From positions 1 to 64,000 of the forward strand of contig NZ_CABPRZ010000013.1 in the NCBI RefSeq assembly GCF_902459695.1: DNA of 64,000 bases, read 5' to 3'. How positions within the stretch are numbered: position 1 is the first letter of the stretch; each line of letters opens with the position of its first letter. The notes below the pieces were generated by a model. It was given only the letters and a program-made list of their open reading frames with translations, was not told where the DNA came from and did not search any database. Origin of the DNA: Pandoraea terrae (GTDB lineage Bacteria > Pseudomonadota > Gammaproteobacteria > Burkholderiales > Burkholderiaceae). The translations under genes and the position numbers were made by a program. Positions 25,797 through 34,598 of the stretch are shown piece by piece.

Positions 25797-27143
25797 ATGG
25801 ATATCAAAGCCCCCGCAGTGGGTGGACAAAGCGTGCCGCGCACCGAGCGCATGAGCCGCGCCCGCTACATGATTCTCGCGATGTTGTTTATCGCGACGAC
25901 GATCAACTACGCCGATCGCGCCACTATCTCGATCGCCGGATCGGCCATGCAGAAGGAGATGGGTATCGACGCAGTTGCGCTCGGTTACATCTTTTCCGCA
26001 TTCGGCTGGGCGTATGTGATCGCGCAGATTCCGGGCGGCTGGCTGCTGGACCGCTTCGGATCCCGGCGCGTGTATGCGCTGAGCATTTTCTTCTGGTCGC
26101 TGTTCACGCTGGCGCAGGGGGCGGTCGGCTTCTTTACCGGCGCTGCGGCGATTGCCGTGGTTTTCTGCCTGCGCTTCCTTGTCGGCGCGGCCGAGGCCCC
26201 ATCCTTTCCCGCCAACAGCCGCATCGTTGCCGCGTGGTTCCCGGCCGACGAGCGCGGCACGGCTTCGGCGATCTTCAATTCGGCGCAGTACGCCGCCACG
26301 GTGTTCTTCGCGCCGCTGATGGCGTGGCTGGTGCACAGCTTCGGCTGGCACACCGTGTTCGTCGTGATGGGCGTGGTCGGCATGTTGATGGCGCTGGCAT
26401 GGAAGGTATTCGTTCACGATCCCAAAGACCACCCGCGCGCCAACCGCGCAGAGCTTGATTACATCGAAGCGGGCGGTGCGCTGGTCAACATGGATCGCGG
26501 CGGCGCAGCCAAGACGCAAGGGCCGAACCTCCGCTACATCAAGCAGTTGCTGAAAAACCGCATGATGATGGGCATCTACATTGCCCAGTACTGCATCAAT
26601 GCGCTCACTTATTTCTTCATCACCTGGTTCCCGGTGTACCTGGTACAGGCGCGCGGCATGTCGATCCTGAAGGCAGGCTTCGTCGCCTCGGTGCCTGCGG
26701 TGTGCGGCTTTCTGGGTGGCATTCTCGGCGGCATCCTGTCCGATGCGCTGCTGCGGCGCGGCGCCTCGCTGTCTTTGGCGCGCAAGCTGCCGATCGTGCT
26801 GGGCATGCTGCTGTCGATGAGCATGGTGATCTGCAACTATGTCGATGCGCAGGCGCTGGTGGTCGCCATCATGGCGCTGTCGTTCTTCGGCAAGGGGCTG
26901 GGCGCGCTGGGCTGGGCGGTGAATTCCGATACCGCGCCCAAGCAGATCGCGGGCCTCTCCGGCGGGCTGTTGAATACCTTCGGCAATCTCTCAAGCATCA
27001 CCACGCCTATCGTCGTTGGCTATATCGTCAATCAGACCGGGTCGTTCAACGGCGCGCTGGTTTATGTCGGGGCGCATGCGCTGGTGGCCATCGTCTGCTA
27101 TCTGTTCATGGTCGGTGACATCAAGCGGGTTGAACTGAAATAA
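25797..27143 (+). CDS. MFS glucarate/galactarate transporter (GudP-like)
   Basis: A 448-residue MFS carrier of the anion:cation symporter family; ATG 25797 has an aggagga site. TM1 contains TTINYADRATISIAG, the TTVNYxDR motif typical of glucarate/galactarate/hexuronate carriers. DRFGSRR is the loop 2-3 motif, and the FLVGAAEAPSFPANSRIVAAWFP helix is family-typical. It lies between the dehydrogenase and the dehydratase genes of the same operon and surely imports the aldarates. The 127-bp gap before it is the largest in the operon and could hold a secondary promoter. Confidence 0.9.
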   Translation: MDIKAPAVGGQSVPRTERMSRARYMILAMLFIATTINYADRATISIAGSAMQKEMGIDAVALGYIFSAFGWAYVIAQIPGGWLLDRFGSRRVYALSIFFWSLFTLAQGAVGFFTGAAAIAVVFCLRFLVGAAEAPSFPANSRIVAAWFPADERGTASAIFNSAQYAATVFFAPLMAWLVHSFGWHTVFVVMGVVGMLMALAWKVFVHDPKDHPRANRAELDYIEAGGALVNMDRGGAAKTQGPNLRYIKQLLKNRMMMGIYIAQYCINALTYFFITWFPVYLVQARGMSILKAGFVASVPAVCGFLGGILGGILSDALLRRGASLSLARKLPIVLGMLLSMSMVICNYVDAQALVVAIMALSFFGKGLGALGWAVNSDTAPKQIAGLSGGLLNTFGNLSSITTPIVVGYIVNQTGSFNGALVYVGAHALVAIVCYLFMVGDIKRVELK

Positions 27144-27167
27144 ACGGTCGAAATCAGGAGTCTGGAA

Positions 27168-28613
27168 GTGGTATTTGAAGAAACAGGCGGCGGCACCCGA
27201 GCGGAAACGCCGGTGCTCACCGAGATGCAGGTGATTCCGGTGGCGGGGCACGACAGCATGCTGCTGAATTTGTGCGGCGCGCATGCACCGTTCTTTACCC
27301 GCAATATCGTGATCCTGAACGACAACGCCGGGCGCACTGGCGTGGGCGAGGTACCGGGCGGCGAAGGCATCCGGCAGACGCTCGAACGCGTGAGGCCGCT
27401 GGTGGTGGGCCGCGCCATCGGGCGCTACAACGGTATCCTGAACAGCATTCGGCACACGCTGTCGGGGCAGGGGCGCACGGCGCACCAGGCCACCGTGCAT
27501 CAGGTGACGTCCGCGTCGGAGGCGGCGGTGCTGCGCCAGCCGCACGAGATCAACCTGCGCATGGACAACGTCATCACCGCCGTGGAAGCGGCGCTGCTGG
27601 ACCTCCTTGGCCAATACCTCGACGTGCCGGTGGCCGAACTGCTCGGCAACGGACAGCAGCGCGATGCCGCACGCATGCTGGCGTACCTGTTCTACGTGGG
27701 CGACCGTCGCAAGACGGATCTGCCCTATCTCGACGGCTCGGGTACGCCGGACGGTTGGCTGCGGTTGCGCCACGAAGCCGCGCTCACGCCGGCTGAACTC
27801 GTCCGCCTGGCGGAAGCCGCGACGGACCGCTACGGCTTTGCCGATTTCAAGCTCAAGGGCGGTGTGATGGCCGGCGCCGACGAGATGGAGGCTATTGCGG
27901 ACATCAAGGCGCGTTTCCCGCAGTCGCGCGTGACGCTGGATCCGAACGGCGCGTGGTCGCTGGCCGAAGCCATTGCGCTATGCAAGGGGCAGGGGCATGT
28001 GCTGGCCTATGCGGAAGACCCCTGCGGTCCCGAGGCGGGCTATTCCGGCCGCGAGGTGATGGCCGAGTTCAAGCGCGCGACCGGCATTCCGACGGCGACC
28101 AACATGATCGCCACCGACTGGCGCCAGCTCGGGCATGCGGTGCCGCTGCAGGCGGTCGATATCCCTCTGGCCGATCCACATTTCTGGACCATGCAGGGCT
28201 CGGTGCGTGTTGCGCAGCTGTGCGACGAATGGGGCCTGACCTGGGGCTCTCACTCCAACAATCACTTCGACATCTCACTGGCGATGTTCACCCACGTGGC
28301 CGCCGCTGCGCCCGGCGAGATCACCGCGATCGACACACACTGGATCTGGCAGGAGGGCGAAGCGCGCCTGACGCGCGAGCCGTTGCGTATCGTGAACGGC
28401 GAGGTTGCCGTGCCGCAGCGGCCGGGGCTTGGCATCGAGATCGACATGGACCGCGTGATGCAGGCCCATGCGTTGTACCAGCAGCTCGGTACTGGCGCCT
28501 CCCCCAAGGGGACTTCCTTCGGGGCGCGCGATGATGCGATGGCGATGCAATATCTCGTGCCGGGCTGGACCTATGACCCCAAGCGGCCCAGCCTCGGTCG
28601 TGCACCGGCCTGA
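27168..28613 (+). CDS. glucarate dehydratase paralogue 1, with two unusual insertions
   Basis: A 481-residue enolase-superfamily glucarate dehydratase starting at GTG 27168. Catalytic residues are complete: K-x-K in DFKLKGG, metal ligands in [15 protein letters not shown] and [10 protein letters not shown], and the His base in [10 protein letters not shown]. Compared with the adjacent copy it lacks the [10 protein letters not shown] active-site loop and has instead a longer unrelated segment ([20 protein letters not shown], about residues 101-125). It also carries about nine extra residues ([10 protein letters not shown], near 443-452) before the substrate-contacting GARDDAM. The second insertion is encoded by a short repeat found elsewhere in the window. 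Activity is likely, but substrate preference may differ, for example for galactarate or idarate. Confidence 0.85.
   Translation: MVFEETGGGTRAETPVLTEMQVIPVAGHDSMLLNLCGAHAPFFTRNIVILNDNAGRTGVGEVPGGEGIRQTLERVRPLVVGRAIGRYNGILNSIRHTLSGQGRTAHQATVHQVTSASEAAVLRQPHEINLRMDNVITAVEAALLDLLGQYLDVPVAELLGNGQQRDAARMLAYLFYVGDRRKTDLPYLDGSGTPDGWLRLRHEAALTPAELVRLAEAATDRYGFADFKLKGGVMAGADEMEAIADIKARFPQSRVTLDPNGAWSLAEAIALCKGQGHVLAYAEDPCGPEAGYSGREVMAEFKRATGIPTATNMIATDWRQLGHAVPLQAVDIPLADPHFWTMQGSVRVAQLCDEWGLTWGSHSNNHFDISLAMFTHVAAAAPGEITAIDTHWIWQEGEARLTREPLRIVNGEVAVPQRPGLGIEIDMDRVMQAHALYQQLGTGASPKGTSFGARDDAMAMQYLVPGWTYDPKRPSLGRAPA
28508..28531. repeat. short dispersed repeat inside the gudD paralogue 1 coding sequence (copy 1)
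   Basis: 24 bp identical to 54280-54303, an intergenic site 26 kb away. Both contain ggggacttccttcggggcgc. In this gene the repeat coincides with the in-frame insertion absent from the neighbouring paralogue. Its ggggactt...cggggc arrangement and CG-rich flanks suggest a palindromic intergenic element that landed in a gene. Confidence 0.6.
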
Positions 28614-28641
28614 CAGACACTGCATCATGAAGGAGACAATC

Positions 28642-29991
28642 TTGAGCCAAACCCCCTTGAACCACGGCGACACGCCCGTGGTCACTTCAATGCGTGTCGT
28701 GCCGGTGGCCGGCCACGACAGCATGCTGCTGAACCTGAGCGGCGCGCATGGCCCGTTTTTCACGCGCAACATCGTCATTCTCGAAGACAGCGCCGGCGGC
28801 ACCGGTCTTGGCGAAGTGCCCGGCGGCGAGAGCATCCGCCGCACGCTGGAGGATGCGCGAGCGCTCGTGATCGGGCAGCCGCTCGGGCGCTGGCAGGATG
28901 TGCTGGGCACCGTGCGCCAGCGTTTTGCCGACCGCGACGCGGGCGGGCGCGGCCAGCAGACCTTCGACTTGCGCATCGCCATTCACGCGGTCACGGCCAT
29001 TGAAGCTGCCTTGCTCGATCTGCTCGGCCAGCACCTGAACGTGCCGGTCGCCGCCTTGCTGGGCGAGGGCCAACAGCGCGACAGCGTGGCAATGCTCGGC
29101 TACCTGTTCTACGTGGGCGACCGCAAGCGTACCGATCTTGCCTATCGCAGCGAGGCCGACGCCAGCGACGACTGGTTCCGCCTGCGCAACGAAGAAGCGC
29201 TGACACCTGAAGCCATCGTGCGTCTGGCGGAAGCCGCCCACGCCCGCTACGGCTTCCAGGACTTCAAGCTCAAGGGCGGCGTGCTGCGCGGCGAGGACGA
29301 GATCGCCGCGGTGACTGCGCTGGCCGAGCGCTTTCCCGATGCACGCATCACACTCGATCCCAATGGCGCCTGGATGCTGGACGAGGCGATCCGCCTGTGC
29401 AAAGGGCAGGGCCACGTGCTGGCGTATGCGGAAGATCCGTGCGGTGCCGAAGGCGGCTACTCCGGCCGCGAGGTCATGGCCGAATTCCGCCGCGCGACCG
29501 GCCTACCGACGGCGACTAACATGATCGCCACCGATTGGCGGCAGATGGGGCATGCCATCCAGCTGGGGTCGGTCGATATTCCGCTGGCCGATCCGCATTT
29601 CTGGACCCTGCGCGGCTCGGTGCGCGTCGCCCAGATGTGTGCGGAATGGGGCTTGACCTGGGGCTCGCACTCGAACAACCACTTTGATATTTCGCTGGCC
29701 ATGTTCACGCACGTGGCGGCGGCTGCGCCGGGCAATATCACTGCCATCGACACACACTGGATCTGGCAGGACGGCCAGCGCCTGACGCGCGAGCCGCTGC
29801 GCATCGTGGGGGGGCGGGTTGCCGTGCCGCAGCGACCGGGGCTGGGCATCGACATCGATTTCGACGCACTCGACGCCGCACACCAGCTATATTGCAAGCA
29901 CGGTCTCGGCAGCCGCGACGACGCGGCGGCGATGCAGTACCTGATCCCGGGCTGGATCTTCAACAACAAGCGTCCGTGCCTGGTGCGCTGA
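28642..29991 (+). CDS. gudD: glucarate dehydratase (canonical copy)
   Basis: A 449-residue glucarate dehydratase. TTG 28642 has aaggag at 28630-28635; an ATG at 28627 in the same frame is an alternative. It matches the classical GudD layout without insertions: [17 protein letters not shown] loop, KLKGG lysines, [34 protein letters not shown] and [16 protein letters not shown]. It removes water from D-glucarate (or L-idarate) to give 5-dehydro-4-deoxy-D-glucarate for KdgD. It follows a divergent paralogue by 28 bp; both keep the catalytic residues, unlike the E. coli pair in which GudX is impaired. Confidence 0.92.
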   Translation: MSQTPLNHGDTPVVTSMRVVPVAGHDSMLLNLSGAHGPFFTRNIVILEDSAGGTGLGEVPGGESIRRTLEDARALVIGQPLGRWQDVLGTVRQRFADRDAGGRGQQTFDLRIAIHAVTAIEAALLDLLGQHLNVPVAALLGEGQQRDSVAMLGYLFYVGDRKRTDLAYRSEADASDDWFRLRNEEALTPEAIVRLAEAAHARYGFQDFKLKGGVLRGEDEIAAVTALAERFPDARITLDPNGAWMLDEAIRLCKGQGHVLAYAEDPCGAEGGYSGREVMAEFRRATGLPTATNMIATDWRQMGHAIQLGSVDIPLADPHFWTLRGSVRVAQMCAEWGLTWGSHSNNHFDISLAMFTHVAAAAPGNITAIDTHWIWQDGQRLTREPLRIVGGRVAVPQRPGLGIDIDFDALDAAHQLYCKHGLGSRDDAAAMQYLIPGWIFNNKRPCLVR

Positions 29992-30030
29992 GCGCTGCCG
30001 CCATTGGACCCAGCGAAAACTACGGAACGT

Positions 30031-31632
30031 ATGATGTCGATTGATTCCCCCGTAAGCGGCGCCACCGGCGTGGAGCGCGCGCTTTCCATCCGCGTGCATG
30101 ACAGCGATAACGTCGCGATTGTCGTCAATGCGCGCGGCCTGCCGGCGGGCACGGCGCTGGACGACGGTACCGTGCTGATCGAAGGCGTGCCCCAGGGCCA
30201 CAAAGTCGCGCTGCAGGCGATCGCCGAAGGGGCCGCCGTGGTCCGCTATGGCGAAATCATCGGCTACGCGGTAAGGGATCTGCCGCGTGGCGCGTGGGTG
30301 AACGAGCACGCGGTGCGCCTGCCATCCGCGCCTGCGCTGGGCGATCTGCCTCTGGCCACGCGCGCCGCGCCGGAACTGCCGCCACTGGACGGCTACACCT
30401 TCGAGGGCTATCGCAATGTCGATGGTACGGTCGGCACGCGCAACGTGCTCGGCATCATGACCAGCGTGCAGTGCGTGGCAGGCGTGACCGACTACGTGGT
30501 CGCGCGCATCAAGCGCGAACTGCTGCCGCGCTACCCCAACGTGGACGACGTGGTTGCGCTCAATCACACCTACGGCTGCGGTGTCGCCATCAACGCACCG
30601 GCGGCCATCGTGCCGATCCGCACCTTGCAGAACCTCGCGCTCAATCCGAACTTTGGCGGCGAGGTGATGGTGATCGGGCTGGGCTGCGAGAAGCTCGTGC
30701 CGGAGCGGCTGGTGCCGGAAAAGCTCGCGCCCGGCGGCCGTATTCCGATTGAAGTGGCGGGCACCGCGGAGTCGCCCGTGCTGCGCTTGCAGGACGAAGC
30801 CTTTGATGGCTTTGGCGGCATGATCGATGCCATCCTCGACATGGCGGAAAACCGGCTCGAGCACCTGAACCGGCGGCGCCGCGAAACCTGTCCGGCATCG
30901 GACCTCGTGGTGGGCGTGCAATGCGGCGGCAGCGATGCGTTCTCGGGCGTGACCGCCAACCCGGCGGTCGGCTTTGCGGCGGACCTGATCGTGCGGGCCG
31001 GCGGCACGGTCATGTTCTCCGAAGTGACCGAAGTGCGCGATGCGATCCACCTGCTGACGCCGCGCGCGATCAACGAAGACGTGGGCCGCGCCCTGCTGCG
31101 CGAGATGGCGTGGTACGACGACTACCTGAGCGGCGGTCAGGCAGACCGCAGCGCCAACCCATCGCCCGGTAACAAGAAGGGCGGGCTGTCCAACGTGGTG
31201 GAGAAGGCGCTGGGCTCCATCGTCAAGTCCGGCACCAGCCCGATCGTCGATGTGCTCAGTCCGGGCGAACGCATCCGACGCAAGGGCCTGATCTTCGCGG
31301 CGACGCCGGCCAGCGATTTCGTGTGCGGCACGCTGCAACTGGCGTCGGGCATGAACCTCCAGGTGTTCACCACGGGGCGGGGCACGCCATACGGGCTGTC
31401 CATGGCGCCGGTCATCAAGATGTCGACACGCAAGGCGCTGAGCGAGCGCTGGCATGACCTGATCGACCTCGACGCGGGCCGTATCGCTACCGGCGAGGCG
31501 ACCATTGCCGATATCGGCTGGGAGCTGTTCCACCTGATCCTGGACGTCGCAAGCGGACGCAAGCAGGTGTGCGCCGACAAGCTCGGATTGCACAACGCGC
31601 TGGTGCTGTTCAACCCGGCGCCGGTGACCTGA
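30031..31632 (+). CDS. garD: galactarate dehydratase
   Basis: A 533-residue protein of the UxaA/GarD family. It has the N-terminal SAF-like domain ([18 protein letters not shown]) and the large C-terminal domain with [53 protein letters not shown], and the cysteine/histidine residues that bind the metal in GarD and altronate dehydratase. It dehydrates galactarate to 5-dehydro-4-deoxyglucarate, so galactarate joins the same KdgD pathway. ATG 30031 (MMSIDSP) is preferred over an upstream TTG at 30004; the ribosome-binding site is weak. Last gene of the operon. Confidence 0.92.
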   Translation: MMSIDSPVSGATGVERALSIRVHDSDNVAIVVNARGLPAGTALDDGTVLIEGVPQGHKVALQAIAEGAAVVRYGEIIGYAVRDLPRGAWVNEHAVRLPSAPALGDLPLATRAAPELPPLDGYTFEGYRNVDGTVGTRNVLGIMTSVQCVAGVTDYVVARIKRELLPRYPNVDDVVALNHTYGCGVAINAPAAIVPIRTLQNLALNPNFGGEVMVIGLGCEKLVPERLVPEKLAPGGRIPIEVAGTAESPVLRLQDEAFDGFGGMIDAILDMAENRLEHLNRRRRETCPASDLVVGVQCGGSDAFSGVTANPAVGFAADLIVRAGGTVMFSEVTEVRDAIHLLTPRAINEDVGRALLREMAWYDDYLSGGQADRSANPSPGNKKGGLSNVVEKALGSIVKSGTSPIVDVLSPGERIRRKGLIFAATPASDFVCGTLQLASGMNLQVFTTGRGTPYGLSMAPVIKMSTRKALSERWHDLIDLDAGRIATGEATIADIGWELFHLILDVASGRKQVCADKLGLHNALVLFNPAPVT

Positions 31633-31646
31633 GGCGCACGCCACTG

Positions 31647-31670
31647 CTCAGGCGCGCTTGCGCGCCTGAG
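31647..31670. terminator. GC-rich hairpin between convergent operons
   Basis: A perfect 10-bp stem, ctcaggcgcg (31647-31656) and its complement (31661-31670), with loop cttg. It lies between garD (ends 31632) and the convergent monooxygenase gene (ends 31679). No T-run follows on either strand, so termination would need a factor or may be weak. Confidence 0.45.
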
Positions 31671-31678
31671 TACCGCAG

Positions 31679-33163
31679 TTACTTGCGCATTTCAAAGGCA
31701 TCCAGTTTGGGCGCCTTCATCGCATTCCTGAAGCGCTCGTAGTTCCATGGCCAGGTGGCGGGCACACCTTCAGCGTCCAGGTACCAGCTATTGCAGCCCG
31801 ACCCGAAGATGGTGTTTTTTGCTGCAGCCAGGCGGGCCTGCTCGTATTCATCCAACGCGGCCTGCGTGACCGTGATCTCGCGGCACTCGCCGGAACTCAG
31901 CGGTTCGAGAAGCTGGGCAATATAGCCCCACTGGTTTTCCGCGACGTCAATCAGTGAGAAGTTCCCGACGGGACTCGTGGGGCCGTTGAGCATGAAGAAG
32001 TTGGGGAACTGGGGGATGGCCACTGCGAGATACGCATTCGGCCGCTTGGCCCACGCATCGTTGAGCGATTTGCCATGGCGTCCGATCACCTGCATCGGGC
32101 GCATGAACCGGTCTGCGTGGAAACCCGAGGCGAGGACAATGACGTCCAGCTCGTGCAGTTTGCCGTCGCGCGTCAGCACGCCATTCGGCGTGATCGTCTC
32201 GATGCCGTCGGTGACCAGCGCCGCATTCGGGTGCTGAATCGCCTGATAGTAATCCGGAGAAAAGATCAACCGCTTGCAGGCGGCGCGGTAATTGGGGCGC
32301 AGCTGCTCCCGCAGGACCGGGTCTTGTACGCTGCGCTCGAGGTTTTCCCGCACGATGGCTTCGATTGCCGCCATTTCGGGCGACTCGGCGTTGGCGACGG
32401 CCGTGGTGAAGCGTTCCACATTGGCCATATACGTTTCATCGTTCTGCATGCGCTTGAGCAGCGCCGGATCATCGCGTAATGCCTGCTTCTGCGCTTCAGT
32501 GAATGCGGGATTTTCCACCGGCATGATCCACTGGGCGGTTCGCTGAAAGTGCTTGAGCTTGCTGGCACGGCGCGCCAGTGCCGAAACAAGCTGCACACCG
32601 GTGGAACCATTACCCACGATGCCGATGCGTTTGCCATCCAGCGCTACGCTGTGGTCCCATCGTGCGCTGTGGAGCAGGCTTCCTTCAAATGTCTTCAGCC
32701 CGGGGATGTCGGGGTATCGCGGGTGGTGGAGAACACCGGTCGCGGCAATCACGACGTCGGCTTCGTCACGCAGTCCATTTTTCGTTTCCAGATGCCAGCG
32801 CCCGTCGACGAATTCGCAACGCGTGACTTCCTGATCGAACCGGATCAGCTCATCCACTTTGTACTTCTTGACGGTACGCTCGAAGTAGTCCTGCACTTCC
32901 GCGCCCGGGGGTAACTGGTGACTCCAGTCCGGATTCGGCTCGAATGAGTAGGTGTAGGCGTGGGACGGCACATCGCAGGTCAGGCCCGGGTACGTGTTTT
33001 CTCGCCACGTGCCGCCCGGCCGGGACGCCTTTTCGTAGATGGACACGTTGGTATAGCCGGCTTCCCGCAACTTGATGCCGCACAAGATGCCTGACATGCC
33101 GGCGCCGAGGACGACAACGCGCAGGTGCCGATTTGAAGGGGTAGGGTGCATTACGTTATCCAT
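31679..33163 (-). CDS. flavin-containing monooxygenase, Baeyer-Villiger type
   Basis: A 494-residue two-dinucleotide-binding flavoprotein. The FAD motif is GAGMSG (20-25) and the NADPH motif GNGSTG (184-189). The type I Baeyer-Villiger fingerprint F-x-G-x3-H-x3-W is present in full at 159-169 (FEGSLLHSARW). RPGGTWRENTYPGLTCDVPSH is also classic for this class. Such enzymes insert oxygen next to a ketone, giving an ester or lactone. I prefer ATG 33163, which overlaps the end of the LuxE-like gene by 8 bp; ATG 33151 is possible. Last gene of a six-gene operon with acyl reductase and TPP enzyme genes, so a ketone or acyloin made by those enzymes is a plausible substrate. Confidence 0.87.
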   Translation of the reverse strand: MDNVMHPTPSNRHLRVVVLGAGMSGILCGIKLREAGYTNVSIYEKASRPGGTWRENTYPGLTCDVPSHAYTYSFEPNPDWSHQLPPGAEVQDYFERTVKKYKVDELIRFDQEVTRCEFVDGRWHLETKNGLRDEADVVIAATGVLHHPRYPDIPGLKTFEGSLLHSARWDHSVALDGKRIGIVGNGSTGVQLVSALARRASKLKHFQRTAQWIMPVENPAFTEAQKQALRDDPALLKRMQNDETYMANVERFTTAVANAESPEMAAIEAIVRENLERSVQDPVLREQLRPNYRAACKRLIFSPDYYQAIQHPNAALVTDGIETITPNGVLTRDGKLHELDVIVLASGFHADRFMRPMQVIGRHGKSLNDAWAKRPNAYLAVAIPQFPNFFMLNGPTSPVGNFSLIDVAENQWGYIAQLLEPLSSGECREITVTQAALDEYEQARLAAAKNTIFGSGCNSWYLDAEGVPATWPWNYERFRNAMKAPKLDAFEMRK

Positions 33164-34580
33164 TTTGTGTTGAAGACAGGAGAAACTCGACCGCTCGATC
33201 ATGTGCCTCGGGCGCACCCGCACAATTGATCTTGTCGACCCCTCCTTGCTTTTCGCTGTAGCGGCGTACGGTGCCGCTCAGGTAGGGGCCGTGCCGGCCG
33301 CATTCACACGGCGTATCCCAGCCGCTGATGGTGACCTCGTCGCCGCTGACCAAGCCGCCCCAATACGAATCGGGCAACAGGTCGAGATAGGCAAAGCGGC
33401 CGGTTTGGGTGCCCTCGCGCGGCAGTGCGCGGCCAGTGTCGGGATCGAGCACGAATGGCACCAGCACGGGAGGGATGTGATAATGGCCGTGCTCGCAACG
33501 AGGGCAACTCACCATCAGTTCGCTCATGCTGTAGAACTCGAACACTCGCTCGAAGCCGAGGAACGAGAAGATCTGCTCACGGTAGTCGTCGGGCAATACA
33601 CGCCCCTTGCTGCCGCCACCGCTCATGAGGATGCTGCCCGGCCCGAAGGCCCGGCGCACACCTTTGGCCAACGCTTGCTCCGCCCATTCGAACAGAAGCG
33701 GCCACACCGCGAACAGGCAGATGTCCGAGCCGCCAAAGCGTTGCAGGGCGGCCTCCAGAAATTGCTTCATGCGTTCCGGGCGCTGTTGCTCGCGCGCGGC
33801 AAATTCTTCACGACGTGCCAGCAGCGACGCGGAGAGTTCCAGTTGGCCCTGCTCGCCGCGGGATTCGGCCGCGCGCAGACGCCCGGCCAGCGACGCGATA
33901 TCGGCGCTGAAGTATTCGTTCGGATAGAGGAACAGGGCATTGGCGTCGCCCCCGGCCCATTGCGTCACCATCTGTTCCACGCCGCGGTAGGTGGCGCCGG
34001 CGCCGAACCGGTAGCCCGGCTGTACCATCGGCATGCGTGCGCTGAACAGGTCGGGGCCCGAACCCGGGCCATGCCAGTCGCGCACGCAGTGAGCGGTCAG
34101 GCGATTCGCCTCCACCCATTGCCGGGCGGTGCGCGGCACGAAGGAAAGCTTGCCGCTGGTGCCGAAGGTATGCAGCAGTCTCAGTTCGGTGCTGTCATCG
34201 AGGCGCTTGATCCAGCTGTCGATGCTGTCGATGTCGCCGTGATCCACGCCACTGAGGTCGCACGCAGTGAGGCCGTTCAGCCAACGTGTCAGGCGCTCGA
34301 AGTGCCCCCGCTCGATGATGGAGAACGGATAGGACTTATAAACCGTATGGGGAAACAACAGCGGCACGACGTCGTCCAGCGAATGAATCGCTGTCACGCC
34401 TTGTTCTTCGGCGAGTTTGCGCAGCACCGGGATGCGGTCACGCAGCATCTCGAAGCGCTGTCGCGCCCCTGTCAGGTGAACCGCTTCGAGTTGCTCGCGG
34501 GTGAGACGGTAGCCCGCATCGTAGTTGGCTTCGATGTACGACTTGGGGTCCAGCAGCAAACTGTCGGCAAGGGTAGGCAT
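33156..34580 (-). CDS. acyl-activating protein of LuxE / phenylacetate-CoA ligase-like (ANL) type
   Basis: A 474-residue protein with an AGGAG site before ATG 34580. The loop HTFGTSGKLSFVPR (137-150) resembles the phosphate-binding motif of adenylating enzymes, with a second ANL-like block SGGGSKGRVLP and the acidic FEFYSMSELM. In luminous bacteria LuxE adenylates a fatty acid and hands the acyl group to LuxC. Here the partner LuxC-type gene lies 18 bp upstream, which supports the same role. Near the C-terminus are Cys/His clusters (SCPRCEHGHYH and TPCECGRHGPY) reminiscent of the zinc-like site in phenylacetate-CoA ligase relatives. At 474 residues it is longer than lux operon LuxE (about 370). 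The acid substrate is unknown. Confidence 0.65.
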   Translation of the reverse strand: MPTLADSLLLDPKSYIEANYDAGYRLTREQLEAVHLTGARQRFEMLRDRIPVLRKLAEEQGVTAIHSLDDVVPLLFPHTVYKSYPFSIIERGHFERLTRWLNGLTACDLSGVDHGDIDSIDSWIKRLDDSTELRLLHTFGTSGKLSFVPRTARQWVEANRLTAHCVRDWHGPGSGPDLFSARMPMVQPGYRFGAGATYRGVEQMVTQWAGGDANALFLYPNEYFSADIASLAGRLRAAESRGEQGQLELSASLLARREEFAAREQQRPERMKQFLEAALQRFGGSDICLFAVWPLLFEWAEQALAKGVRRAFGPGSILMSGGGSKGRVLPDDYREQIFSFLGFERVFEFYSMSELMVSCPRCEHGHYHIPPVLVPFVLDPDTGRALPREGTQTGRFAYLDLLPDSYWGGLVSGDEVTISGWDTPCECGRHGPYLSGTVRRYSEKQGGVDKINCAGAPEAHDRAVEFLLSSTQNG

Positions 34581-34598
34581 GGGTGGCTCCTGTGGCGC

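Noticed and set aside
29887-31644. 585-codon minus-strand frame opposite garD
   Set aside because: Arg/His/Ala-rich shadow of galactarate dehydratase, no motif.
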